Of a DNA stretch of 64,000 nucleotides, positions 44,005 through 52,495 are shown in pieces; the first letter of the stretch is position 1, and every line of letters starts with the position of its first letter. This stretch comes from Rugamonas aquatica. GTDB lineage: Bacteria; Pseudomonadota; Gammaproteobacteria; Burkholderiales; Burkholderiaceae_D. The stretch covers positions 18,052 to 82,051 of the forward strand of contig NZ_WHUG01000021.1 of the NCBI RefSeq assembly GCF_009380215.1, read 5' to 3'. The position numbers and the translations under genes were made by a program. The notes under the pieces are model-generated. The model made no database searches. It saw only the letters and a list, made by a program, of their open reading frames with translations, and was not told where the DNA came from.

Positions 44005-44333
44005 AGCGTTTCCCGTATTTCGTCTGACTTCGGCTGCGCGGCGAACGCTGGAGGGTGGACGCGCCCGAGGTGAAGACTGCTACCTTAGCGCCGTGCCGGC
44101 CTCATTCAACGTCGATTTACAATTGTTCACAACTGGTCGTGTGGCAATAACAAACTCGCGAAGATTACCGGCGGGGAAAACGAATGTACACACGTCAAGC
44201 CGGTCGTGATCGTGCGTACTCTTCCTGACTGAGAGGGAAATTATGCACCTATTTTGCGCATGAAAATACGCGATTTATTGCGTTGATCGAAAATATTTTG
44301 TATCAGCCGCGGCGAGGTTTTGCCGCGGCGTAT
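44005..44333. other. Intergenic region without recognisable gene
   Basis: No convincing reading frame. It contains the promoter side of the hemerythrin-like gene. On the far side an inverted repeat (CCGCGGC/GCCGCGG, about 44308-44328) may end the SDR transcript on the minus strand. Confidence 0.5.
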
Positions 44334-44372
44334 TTGCTGCACTGCGTTGCTGCACTGCGTTGCTGCACTGCG
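44334..44372. repeat. Three perfect tandem copies of a 13-bp unit
   Basis: TTGCTGCACTGCG occurs three times without interruption just after the SDR stop. A related TTGCTGCACTGCG also occurs once near 46190 before the S9 peptidase gene. It is probably a slippage-derived microrepeat. Confidence 0.9.
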
Positions 44373-44379
44373 GCAGCGG

Positions 44380-45090
44380 TCAGGCCGCGCGCGGCTCGCC
44401 CAGGTAGGCGCTGCGCGCGATGGTGAAGCCCTGCTTGACCTGGCGCGCGGTGTCGTCGGCCAGCACTTCATCCTGGCCCGCTTCCAGCGCGCTGACGATG
44501 GCGCGGGCGATGTCGGCCGGCGCCGATTTCGGCGCGTCGACGCCGCCGGTCATGTCGGTGTCCATATAGCCCATGTGGGCCGCCAGCACCTGCGTGTTCT
44601 GCGCGTGCAGGTCGGCGCGCAGGCCGTTGGTCAGCGCCCAGGCGGCGGCCTTGGAGATGCTGTAGGTGCCGCTGTGGGGGATGGTGATCCAGCTCAGCGC
44701 CGACAGGATGTTGACGATGGCGCCGCCGCCGTTGCGCTGGAGCGCAGGGGCGAAGGCCAGGCTGAGCGCCATCGGGCCGTAGAAGTTGGTGTCCAGCTCG
44801 GCGCGCACCGAGGCCAGCGCTTCGGGCCCGGCCACGTCGCTGCCGCTGAAGATGCCGGCGTTGTTGATCAGGATGGTCAGGTCGGGGATGGCTTGCACGG
44901 CGGCGGCGATGTCGGCCGCGTTGGTCACGTCGATCTGGATCGGCGTGACGCCGGCTAGCGTGACGGCGGCGGGATTGCGGGCGCCCGCATACACCTTGCG
45001 GGCGCCGGCGGCGACGGCGGCTTGCGCCAGGGCTTTGCCCAGGCCGCGGTTGGCGCCGGTGATCAGGACGACGGCATCTTTGAAGTTCAT
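44380..45090 (-). CDS. Short-chain dehydrogenase/reductase
   Basis: 236 residues. The cofactor motif TGANRGLG (11-18), NNAG, a catalytic Ser in 'NILSALSW' and YSISK (Tyr and Lys) are all intact, so it is an active classical SDR. The substrate is unknown. An operator for the adjacent TetR regulator lies in its promoter, suggesting induction by a small molecule. Confidence 0.92.
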   Translation of the reverse strand: MNFKDAVVLITGANRGLGKALAQAAVAAGARKVYAGARNPAAVTLAGVTPIQIDVTNAADIAAAVQAIPDLTILINNAGIFSGSDVAGPEALASVRAELDTNFYGPMALSLAFAPALQRNGGGAIVNILSALSWITIPHSGTYSISKAAAWALTNGLRADLHAQNTQVLAAHMGYMDTDMTGGVDAPKSAPADIARAIVSALEAGQDEVLADDTARQVKQGFTIARSAYLGEPRAA

Positions 45091-45136
45091 GGTGATTCCT
45101 TTCAGTGGGTGAAGTAGCGGACAGCGTAAGGTAAAA

Positions 45137-45157
45137 CAATATGACCGGTCATCTTAA
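45137..45157. promoter_or_regulatory. TetR operator in front of the SDR gene
   Basis: Contains the perfect 12-bp palindrome ATGACCGGTCAT. The surrounding 21 bases match 19 of 21 with the site in front of the tetR gene at 45762. Confidence 0.85.
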
Positions 45158-45177
45158 AAAATGCCGAAAAAAAAGCA

Positions 45178-45756
45178 TCACAGCAAAATCTGGTTCAGCA
45201 CCATGTCGGCGTAGCGGTCCAGCGGCGCCCGGCTCTGGCTGGCCTTGGCGTGCAGCACCGCGCCCTGCCAGGCGTCGATGATGAAATGGGCCAGTTCCAG
45301 CGCCGGCTGCGGCGCGCGCACGCTGCCGTCGCGCTGGGCTTCGGCGATCACCACCGCCAGGCACGCGGCCCAGGTGTCGAAGCAGCGGCGCAGCACGTCG
45401 CGCATGCCGGGGATCTGGCTCGACAGCTCGCTGCTGAAGTTGCCCAGCATGCAGCCGCAGTTGTAGTCGGTGGCGGTGTTGGCGCCGATCAGCAGGTCGA
45501 AGTATTGCCGCATCCTGGCCTTGGGCGCCAGGCTGGTGTCGTCCAGCACGTCGCAGTAGGTGGCGGCGGCCTCGGCGTAACGTTCCAATACCTCCAGCCC
45601 CAGCGTTTCCTTGCTGGCGAAGTGGTTGTAGAACGAGCCTTTCGGCACGCCGGCCGCATCCGTGATGTCCTGGACGCTGGTGGCGTTGAAGCCCTTGCTG
45701 TGCAGCAGGTTCAAGCCGGCGGTGACGAGTTGCTGTTTGACGTTAGGTTTAGCCAT
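45178..45756 (-). CDS. TetR/AcrR family regulator
   Basis: 192 residues from the ATG at 45756 (MAKPNVKQQL); the frame stays open far upstream but only this start gives a normal TetR. The helix-turn-helix is 'TSVQDITDAAGVPKGSFYNH'. The C-terminal domain has 'NCGCMLGNFSSEL', typical of the TetR_C_16/AcuR-like group. It is a paralogue of the TetR protein at 21461, with the same recognition-helix core (AAGVPKGSFY), and their operators are alike. The gene lies upstream of the SDR gene on the same strand. Confidence 0.93.
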   Translation of the reverse strand: MAKPNVKQQLVTAGLNLLHSKGFNATSVQDITDAAGVPKGSFYNHFASKETLGLEVLERYAEAAATYCDVLDDTSLAPKARMRQYFDLLIGANTATDYNCGCMLGNFSSELSSQIPGMRDVLRRCFDTWAACLAVVIAEAQRDGSVRAPQPALELAHFIIDAWQGAVLHAKASQSRAPLDRYADMVLNQILL

Positions 45757-45761
45757 GCGAT

Positions 45762-45782
45762 CAATATGACCGGTCGTCTTGA
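45762..45782. promoter_or_regulatory. TetR operator overlapping the tetR start region
   Basis: Core ATGACCGGTCGTCTT, six bases upstream of the tetR ATG. It would cover the ribosome site, so autorepression is expected. Confidence 0.85.
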
Positions 45783-45859
45783 TAAAGTCAAGATTTTTTT
45801 CGCCTGTCAATATAAGATGCCAATACACCAACCATAATTTCTTGATAAGGTTTTTGCTT

Positions 45860-46105
45860 ATGTCCACGAAAAAAATCGGAGTCGCTCTGTTCGCTGGCAT
45901 TTTTGCCCTGGCGCTGGCCGGCTGCGCCAGCACCGGCGACAGGGATGCCGCAGTGCCGCAGCAGGCCGCGGCCGCGCAACCCTGCAAGGGGACGGAGCCG
46001 ACCACCGGCAGTTCGATCCGCCGCCGCGATTGCGGCAACTCGCCGGTGCAAACCGTCAACGCCGACAATCTGCGCGAGTACAAACGCGAAGCCGGCACCA
46101 GGTAA
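45860..46105 (+). CDS. Small lipoprotein
   Basis: 81 residues from the ATG at 45860 (MSTKKIGVAL). An N-terminal hydrophobic helix leads to the lipobox LAGC, so Cys is lipidated after cleavage. The mature part is short, Ala/Gln-rich and carries two further Cys and a basic stretch (SIRRRDCGN). It has no recognisable domain. It is divergent from tetR. Confidence 0.75.
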   Translation: MSTKKIGVALFAGIFALALAGCASTGDRDAAVPQQAAAAQPCKGTEPTTGSSIRRRDCGNSPVQTVNADNLREYKREAGTR

Positions 46106-46266
46106 GCGCGGCCACGGGGATCCCGGCGCGCGGCTGACGATTGCTGCACAGGCAAGTATCGGCAAGTAACAGCCGGAGACAGTTTTGCTTGCTGCACTGC
46201 GATCTTGGTATCATGCCGGCAGCCGGCTACCCGCCGGTATTTTCTTATAACGTCGGAGATCACCGA

Positions 46267-48324
46267 ATGAGACTACCACTGCTGCTGTTGGGAACCGCTG
46301 TCGCGGCTTCCAGCGCCATCGCCGCGCCGCGCGGCTTCACCGTTGAAGACATGGTCAGGATGGAGCGCGTCGGCAGCCCAGTGCTGTCGCCGGACGCTAG
46401 CCGCGTCGTCTACACGGTGCGTTCCACCAATATCGACAAGAACCGCGGCAACACCCAGCTGTGGATGCTGGACCTGCGCGCGCCCAAGGCCGCGCCGGTG
46501 CGCCTGACCCAGGCCGACGCCAGCAGCAGCGATCCCGAATGGTCGCCTGCTGGCGACGCCGTGTACTTCCTGTCGGCCCGCTCCGGCTCGCAACAGGTCT
46601 GGCGCCTGCCGCTGGCCGGCGGCGAAGCGGCGCGCGTGACCGACCTCGCGCTGGACGTGGAAAACTTCCGCCTGTCGCCGCAGGGCGACCGCCTGGCGCT
46701 GAGCCTGGCCGTGTTCCGCGACTGCGCCGACATCGCCTGCAGCAAGGCCCGCCTCGATGCGCAGGGCAAGAACAAGGCCAGCGGCAAGGTCTACGACAAG
46801 CTGTTCGTGCGCCACTGGGATACCTGGGCCGACGGCCGCACCAATGTGCTGTACGCCGCGCCTATCGACGCCAGCGGCAAGGTCAGCGCGCAGCCGGTCA
46901 GCCTGTCCGGCATGCTCGACGGCGACGTGCCGTCCAAGCCTTTCGGCGACCACGACGAATACCACTTCAGCCCTGACGGCAAGACCGTGGTGTTCTCGGC
47001 CCGCATCGCCGGCCGCACCGAAGCCTGGTCGACCAACTTCGACGTCTACACCGTGCCGGCCGACGGCGGCCAGCCGAAGAACCTGACGGCCGACAACGCC
47101 GCCTGGGACACCAAGGCGATCTACTCGCCGGACGGCAAGACCCTGGCCTACCTGGCGATGGACAAGCCGACCTTCGAGGCCGACCGCTTCCACCTGGTGT
47201 TGATCGATGTCGCCACCGGCAAGAAGCGCACCGTCGCCGACAGCTGGGACCGCTCGATCGCCGACTACCGCTGGACCCCGGACAGCAAGACCCTGCTGGC
47301 CACCGCCGACGACATCGGCCAGCACCGCCTGTTCGCCATCGACGCCGCCAGCGGCAAGGTGGCGCCGTTGACCGGCAACGGCTACGTCAGCGGCTTCGAC
47401 GTCGCGCGCGACACCGTCGTCATGGCGCAAGCCAACCTGGCGTCCGGCGCGCAGCTGTTCAAGTTCAAGCTCGGTGGCACCGCCGACAAGGCCGCGCAAC
47501 TGACCACGCTGAACGCGCAGGCGCTGGCCGACGTCAAGTTCGGCGAGTACGAGCAGTTCTCCTTCACCGGCGCCAACGGCGAGACCGTCTACGGCCACGT
47601 GATGAAGCCATGGAACGCGCAGCCGGGCGTCAAATACCCGATCGCCTTCCTGGTGCACGGCGGCCCGCAGGGCAGCTTCGGCAACTCGTGGAGCTACCGC
47701 TGGAATCCGCAGGTGTACGCCGGCGCCGGCTACGCCACCGTGTTCATCGACTTCCACGGCTCGACCGGCTACGGCCAGAAGTTCACCGATGCGATCAGCG
47801 GCGACTGGGGCGGCAAGCCTCTGGAAGACTTGCAAAAAGGCCTGGCCGCAGCGGTGCAGAAATTCCCGTGGCTGGACCGCGAACGCAGCTGCGCGCTGGG
47901 CGCGTCCTATGGCGGCTTCATGATGAACTGGATCGAAGGTAACTGGTCCGACGGCTTCAAGTGCATCGTCAACCACGACGGCGTGTTCGACACGCGCGGC
48001 ATGGCTTACGCCACCGAGGAAATCTGGTTCACCGAATGGGAAAACGGCGGCGCCTACTACGACGTGCCGGAACTGCACGAGAAGTTCAACCCGGCGCTGA
48101 AAGTGAAGAACTGGAAGACGCCGATGCTGGTGGTGCAGGGCGACCTGGACTTCCGCATCCCGACCTCGCAGGGCCTGGGCACCTTCACCGCGCTGCAACG
48201 GCGCGGCATCCCGAGCAAGCTGCTGATGTTCCCGGACGAAAATCACTGGGTACTGAAGCCGGCCAACTCGGTGCTGTGGCACCACACGGTGATCGACTGG
48301 CTCGACACCTACCTGAAAAAATAA
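46267..48324 (+). CDS. Exported S9 family peptidase (dipeptidyl-peptidase 5-like)
   Basis: 685 residues from the ATG at 46267, with CGGAGA upstream. A signal peptide (about 1-20) precedes a seven-bladed-propeller domain (about 30-420, repeated 'SPDG..VVF') and the catalytic domain: 'FLVHGGPQGS', nucleophile in GASYGGFM, Asp in 'QGDLDFRIP' and His in 'DENHWV'. This is the DPP5/acylaminoacyl-peptidase pattern. It lies upstream of the M1 aminopeptidase gene, with a 13-bp hairpin between. Confidence 0.94.
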   Translation: MRLPLLLLGTAVAASSAIAAPRGFTVEDMVRMERVGSPVLSPDASRVVYTVRSTNIDKNRGNTQLWMLDLRAPKAAPVRLTQADASSSDPEWSPAGDAVYFLSARSGSQQVWRLPLAGGEAARVTDLALDVENFRLSPQGDRLALSLAVFRDCADIACSKARLDAQGKNKASGKVYDKLFVRHWDTWADGRTNVLYAAPIDASGKVSAQPVSLSGMLDGDVPSKPFGDHDEYHFSPDGKTVVFSARIAGRTEAWSTNFDVYTVPADGGQPKNLTADNAAWDTKAIYSPDGKTLAYLAMDKPTFEADRFHLVLIDVATGKKRTVADSWDRSIADYRWTPDSKTLLATADDIGQHRLFAIDAASGKVAPLTGNGYVSGFDVARDTVVMAQANLASGAQLFKFKLGGTADKAAQLTTLNAQALADVKFGEYEQFSFTGANGETVYGHVMKPWNAQPGVKYPIAFLVHGGPQGSFGNSWSYRWNPQVYAGAGYATVFIDFHGSTGYGQKFTDAISGDWGGKPLEDLQKGLAAAVQKFPWLDRERSCALGASYGGFMMNWIEGNWSDGFKCIVNHDGVFDTRGMAYATEEIWFTEWENGGAYYDVPELHEKFNPALKVKNWKTPMLVVQGDLDFRIPTSQGLGTFTALQRRGIPSKLLMFPDENHWVLKPANSVLWHHTVIDWLDTYLKK

Positions 48325-48345
48325 GCAAGCGACCAGTTTAACGAC

Positions 48346-48374
48346 GCAACGCCCGCAGCCTCTGCGGGCGTTGC
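48346..48374 (+). other. Long perfect hairpin in the S9-M1 intergenic spacer
   Basis: A perfect 13-bp stem (GCAACGCCCGCAG and its complement) with a three-base loop, 18 bases before the aminopeptidase ATG. No T run follows it, so it may attenuate readthrough or shape the ribosome site of the next gene. Confidence 0.6.
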
Positions 48375-48392
48375 CACATTCCAGGAACACCC

Positions 48393-51029
48393 ATGAAAAA
48401 ATCCATCATCGTCGCCGCCATCGCGCTGGCCCATGGCGTCGCGCAGGCCGCCGCTCCCGCCACCGCGCCGCGTGCTGAAAACGCCTTCCTGTCGCAAGCC
48501 GACGCCGCCGCCCGCTCGGCGCGCGTGGCCAATGTCGACTACACGCTGGACTTCACGCTGACCGGCAAGGAAACCTTCTCCGGCACCACCACGCTGAGCT
48601 TCGACCTCAGCGACGCCGGCGCGCCGCTGACCATCGACCTCGACAAGGCCACCATCGCCAGCCTGACTGTCAACGGCAAGGCCGTGACGCCGCAATACAA
48701 CCAGTGGTTCATCACCATCGCCGCCGCCGACCTGAAGGCCGGCCGCAACAGCGTCACCATCAGCTACCAGCGCCTGCACAGCACCAACGGCGAAGGCTTG
48801 CACCGCATGGTCGATCCGGTCGACAACCGCGTCTACACCTACTCGCACTTCGAGCCGGCCGCCGCGCACCAGATGTTCCCGGTGTTCGACCAGCCCGACC
48901 TGAAGGGCACGTATGAAATCACCGTCACCGCACCGGCCGACTGGGTGGTGTCGTCGACCAGGCGCGAGACCGGCATCCAGGACATCGGCAACACCAAGCG
49001 CTGGACCTTCCCACGCACCAAGAAGCTGAGCTCGTACAACTTCGCCATGCACGCCGGCCCGTACAAGGTGTGGGAAGACCACGGCGGCCCATATCCGATG
49101 CGTTTGTTCGCGCGCCAGTCGGTGGCGTCGCAGGTGTCGCCGCAGGACTGGTTCAGCTACACCCGCCGCGGCCTGAAGTTTTTTGACCAGTACTTCGGCG
49201 TGCCTTACCAGTTCGAGAAATACGACCAGCTGCTGGTGCCGGACTTCCTGTACGGCGCGATGGAAAACGCGGCCGCCATCACCTTCGCCGAGCGCGGCTT
49301 CCTGTACAAGGACGAGATGACCTCGGCGCAGAAGCAAAGCCTGGCCGGCGTCATCATGCATGAGATGGCGCACCAGTGGTTCGGCGATCTGGTGACGATG
49401 AAATGGTGGAACGGCTTGTGGCTGAACGAAAGCTTCGCGTCCTTCATGGGCACGCTGGCGACCGCCGAGTCGACCGAGTTCGGCAACGCATGGCAGGGCT
49501 TCTACTCGGGCGCCAAGCAGAGCGCCTATGTGCAGGACCAGCGCGTGACCACGCACGCGATCGAGACGCCGGTGCCGTCCACCGCCAACGCCTTCGACAA
49601 CATCGACGCCATCACCTATTCCAAGGGCGCGTCGACCTTGAAGCAGCTGCGTCACCTGCTGGGCGAGGAAGTGTTCCGCCAGGGTGTGCACAACTACCTG
49701 GTCAAGTACTCCTACCAGAACGCCAGGCTGGACGACTTCATCGGCAGCCTGGGCGAGGCCGCGCACCGCGACCTGAGCGGCTGGACCAGGCAGTGGTTGT
49801 ACGAGCCGGGCGTCAACACCATCGCGGCCGAATACAGCTGCGCCGGCGGCAAGATCAGCGCCTTCACTTTGCGCCAGAGCGCGCCAAGCAAGGCGATGCC
49901 GACGCTGCGCGAACAGCGCGTGCAGATCGGCCTGTTCAACCTGGGCGCCGATGGCCTGGCGCTGAGCAAGAACCTGGCCGTCACTTACAAGGGCGCGAAT
50001 ACCGCCGTGCCTGAACTGAAGGGCGCGGCTTGCCCGGACCTGGTCTATCCTAACTATCAGGATTGGGGCTATGCGCAGGTGCAGCTGGATAAGAAATCCT
50101 TCGCGACCGCGCAAGCGAGCCTGGGCAAGGTGGAAGATCCGCTGCTGCGCTCGATGCTGTGGCAAAGCCTGTGGGACGGCGTGCGTTCCGCCAAGCTGCC
50201 GCTCAACGAGTTCCTGAAGACCGTGCTGGTCAACGCGCCGGGCGAGAAGGATTACACCTTGCTGGGCGATGTCACCGGCAAGGTGCGCTCCGCCAAGGCT
50301 TACCTCGATGAGATGGGACCATCGGCCGCCGCTTACAAAGCCAAGGTCGTGCCGCAGCTGGAGCAGATGGCGTTTGCCGCCACCAACGCCGCCAGCGGCG
50401 ACAAGAATTTCCAGCGCCGCTGGTTCTCGACCTATCTGGACCTGACCAGCAGCCCGGCCGCGCTGGCGCAATTGGCCGACATCCTCGGCGGCAAGCTGGT
50501 GGTGCCTGGCCTGAATGTCAGTCAGGATGTGCGCTGGGATATCATCAACCGCCTGAACCGCTTTGCCTATCCGGGCGCGGCGGCCTTGCTGGCGGCCGAG
50601 CAGGAACGCGACAAGTCCGACAGCGGCCAGGCCGCCGCGCTGGGCGCCACCGTGATCCAGCCGGATGCCAAGGTCAAGGCCGAGTGGCTGGCCAATATCG
50701 CCGATCTGCAAACCAAGCTGCCGTTCTCGAAGATTCGCCGGGCGATGGAGAGCATGTATCCGGCCGAGCAGGGTGCGTTGAATGAGCTGAGCGCAAGCCA
50801 GCGTCTGGCCCAGCTGGGGCAGATCGACAAGGCGGCCGGTCCGGTCTTCATGCGTTCGTATGCCAACATGATGATACCCGCCGGTTGCACGCCGGCCAGC
50901 GTTCAGCGTTTGCAGAGCGCTGTCGGCAAGCTGAAGGATCTGTCGGCCGGCACGCGGCGCGCGCTGCTGGTGACGCATCAGGAAGACGAGCGTTGCGTGG
51001 CCATCAAGAAGGCGATGACCGTCAACTAA
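48393..51029 (+). CDS. Exported M1 family aminopeptidase
   Basis: 878 residues with a signal peptide (MKKSIIVAAIALAHGVAQAA). The exopeptidase motif GAMEN, the zinc motif HEMAH (H323, E324, H327) and the distal ligand in WLNESFA are all present. The C-terminal ERAP1-like helical domain (about 540-870) follows. It removes N-terminal residues from peptides in the periplasm and complements the S9 peptidase encoded upstream. A terminator lies 19 bases after its stop. Confidence 0.95.
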   Translation: MKKSIIVAAIALAHGVAQAAAPATAPRAENAFLSQADAAARSARVANVDYTLDFTLTGKETFSGTTTLSFDLSDAGAPLTIDLDKATIASLTVNGKAVTPQYNQWFITIAAADLKAGRNSVTISYQRLHSTNGEGLHRMVDPVDNRVYTYSHFEPAAAHQMFPVFDQPDLKGTYEITVTAPADWVVSSTRRETGIQDIGNTKRWTFPRTKKLSSYNFAMHAGPYKVWEDHGGPYPMRLFARQSVASQVSPQDWFSYTRRGLKFFDQYFGVPYQFEKYDQLLVPDFLYGAMENAAAITFAERGFLYKDEMTSAQKQSLAGVIMHEMAHQWFGDLVTMKWWNGLWLNESFASFMGTLATAESTEFGNAWQGFYSGAKQSAYVQDQRVTTHAIETPVPSTANAFDNIDAITYSKGASTLKQLRHLLGEEVFRQGVHNYLVKYSYQNARLDDFIGSLGEAAHRDLSGWTRQWLYEPGVNTIAAEYSCAGGKISAFTLRQSAPSKAMPTLREQRVQIGLFNLGADGLALSKNLAVTYKGANTAVPELKGAACPDLVYPNYQDWGYAQVQLDKKSFATAQASLGKVEDPLLRSMLWQSLWDGVRSAKLPLNEFLKTVLVNAPGEKDYTLLGDVTGKVRSAKAYLDEMGPSAAAYKAKVVPQLEQMAFAATNAASGDKNFQRRWFSTYLDLTSSPAALAQLADILGGKLVVPGLNVSQDVRWDIINRLNRFAYPGAAALLAAEQERDKSDSGQAAALGATVIQPDAKVKAEWLANIADLQTKLPFSKIRRAMESMYPAEQGALNELSASQRLAQLGQIDKAAGPVFMRSYANMMIPAGCTPASVQRLQSAVGKLKDLSAGTRRALLVTHQEDERCVAIKKAMTVN

Positions 51030-51048
51030 AAACCGTCAGCAGGAAGCG

Positions 51049-51081
51049 AACCCGCGCGCCGCAAGGCCCGCGGGTTTTTTT
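51049..51081 (+). terminator. Rho-independent terminator of the M1 aminopeptidase gene
   Basis: Stem AACCCGCG/CGCGGGTT followed by seven T. Confidence 0.85.
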
Positions 51082-51140
51082 GTGTTGTGCCGCACCTGCG
51101 GCGGCGGGAGGGTGGGTGGGGGCGCGTTTAAAACGCTGGT

Positions 51141-51345
51141 GCTCTAAAAGCTCTAAATCGTTATAGATCGCTCTAATTCGCTAGATTTCGCTCTATTTTT
51201 TCTAATTTCGATTCTAAAAACTCTAAAAATGACAGCGACGGACTCTAATTTCTCTATTTTTTCTGCACCGTGCTTCATTTTTAGAGCGATCTCTAACAAT
51301 TTAGAGCGATCTCTAATGATTTAGAGCTTTTAGAGCTTTTAGAGT
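51141..51345. repeat. AT-rich CTCTAA array with about 60-bp inverted arms
   Basis: Between two convergent genes, this 205-base stretch is unlike the surrounding GC-rich DNA. CTCTA(A/T) or TCTAA occurs again and again in the left part (51142, 51151, 51171, 51191, 51201, 51212, 51221, 51243, 51252), mostly 9-11 bases apart. TTAGAG, its complement, dominates the right part (51281, 51301, 51321, 51330, 51339). The left arm 51141-51200 and the right arm 51277-51336 are imperfect inverted repeats: the first 19 bases (GCTCTAAAAGCTCTAAATC) match perfectly and the rest is largely alike. It contains no gene. The remainder of 51082-51394 is plain spacer. Confidence 0.9.
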
Positions 51346-51394
51346 CCCTCCGAAAATACACCACCACCATGCTCTCTGTGCCCCCCGCTCTGCG

Positions 51395-52429
51395 CTAGCG
51401 TTCGCTCAAGCGTGCCTTGCGCGCCAAGCCGTCCGGGCCGAACAGGATGACGAAGTCGGCGTAGCGCGGCGCGCCATCGACGGCGGAACTGTGCGACGGA
51501 TAGCGGTAGCGCCAGGCCTGGTAGCCGCTGTCGAAACGGATCACGGTGGCTGGCCCCAGTGCGGCCTGCATCTGCTGCATGCTGCGGTGGTCGTCTGCCA
51601 CGGCGGTGTCGGCCGCGTCGGGCGGATCGTCCTGGTAATGCAGTTCCAGCAGCGTATCGTCGGACCAGCTGCGGTCCCACAGCGGCGCGTAAAAGCTGCG
51701 GTCCAGCAGCACCTGGCAATCGCAGAAGGGCAGCGTGGCTGGGGTCTGCGTGCCGCCCGCATACAGCATGTCGAACGGCAGCGCCTCGCTGCGCGCGCCA
51801 TCGTGCAGCGTGATGGCAAACAAGGGACGCTCGCTGAAGAACAGGTAGTTGCCTTGCGGTGAGCCGCAGACGCGGTCGGCGTCGGTGAACAGTTCGCCCA
51901 GCCAGGCGAACAACTGGGCGTTGTTGGACAGCAGCCCGGCCTGCACGCCGACCTTGCACTCAAGCCGCAGATCGCCGAGCCGGCGCATGTTGGTCGGCAC
52001 GCCGGGACTGCGAACGTGGGCACGCCAGGTGAGCGTGCTGGTCTTGCTGCTGGCGATTAGCGCCGCATCTTCCTTCAGCGCCTGGGCGTTGCGTTCCAGC
52101 GTGAAGGTATGGTCGGGCGCCACCAACACCGGCAGCGACAGCGTGTCGCCGGCCACGCGCAGCGTGATGCCGTCAAGCTGCGTGGACGGCAGGCGCGGCA
52201 ACAGTTCGAAGCGCAGCGCGGCCTGCGGGGCCAGCGCATGTTCGCGCTCGAAGCGATCCATGCCCGCGATCATCTTGCGATAGGATTTGTCGACCGGGTC
52301 GCGCGTGGACGCGACGGTCACGCGCGGCGGCGTGGCGTCCTGGGCGCGGACATCGCTTGCTGCGGCCGGCGGCACCGCAAGCACCGCCAGCGTTGCAGCC
52401 AGCAGCCGGAGAATGAATGCATGGCGCAT
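51395..52429 (-). CDS. Exported protein of unknown function
   Basis: 344 residues from the ATG at 52429 (MRHAFILRLL); an ATG five codons earlier is also possible. A signal peptide (about 1-25, ending AAAS) is clear. The mature part has 'RFELLPRLPSTQLDGITLRV', two cysteines in 'LPFCDCQVLLDR', and no known catalytic motif. I do not recognise the family. It follows the gene at 52496 by 66 bases on the same strand, so the two are probably co-transcribed. Confidence 0.7.
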   Translation of the reverse strand: MRHAFILRLLAATLAVLAVPPAAASDVRAQDATPPRVTVASTRDPVDKSYRKMIAGMDRFEREHALAPQAALRFELLPRLPSTQLDGITLRVAGDTLSLPVLVAPDHTFTLERNAQALKEDAALIASSKTSTLTWRAHVRSPGVPTNMRRLGDLRLECKVGVQAGLLSNNAQLFAWLGELFTDADRVCGSPQGNYLFFSERPLFAITLHDGARSEALPFDMLYAGGTQTPATLPFCDCQVLLDRSFYAPLWDRSWSDDTLLELHYQDDPPDAADTAVADDHRSMQQMQAALGPATVIRFDSGYQAWRYRYPSHSSAVDGAPRYADFVILFGPDGLARKARLSER

Positions 52430-52495
52430 CGCCGATCCCTCCACCTAAAACCCGATGGTAGAGTTTTGCGCGGCGCGGCGGCGCACCGCTGCCGG

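Noticed and set aside
45757..46263. N-terminal extension of the TetR protein at 45178
   Set aside because: The extension crosses the operator and the divergent lipoprotein gene, and has no TetR similarity.
51141..51345. CRISPR array
   Set aside because: The repeats are only six bases and every 9-11 bases; there are no constant 25-40 bp repeats with unique spacers and no cas genes.
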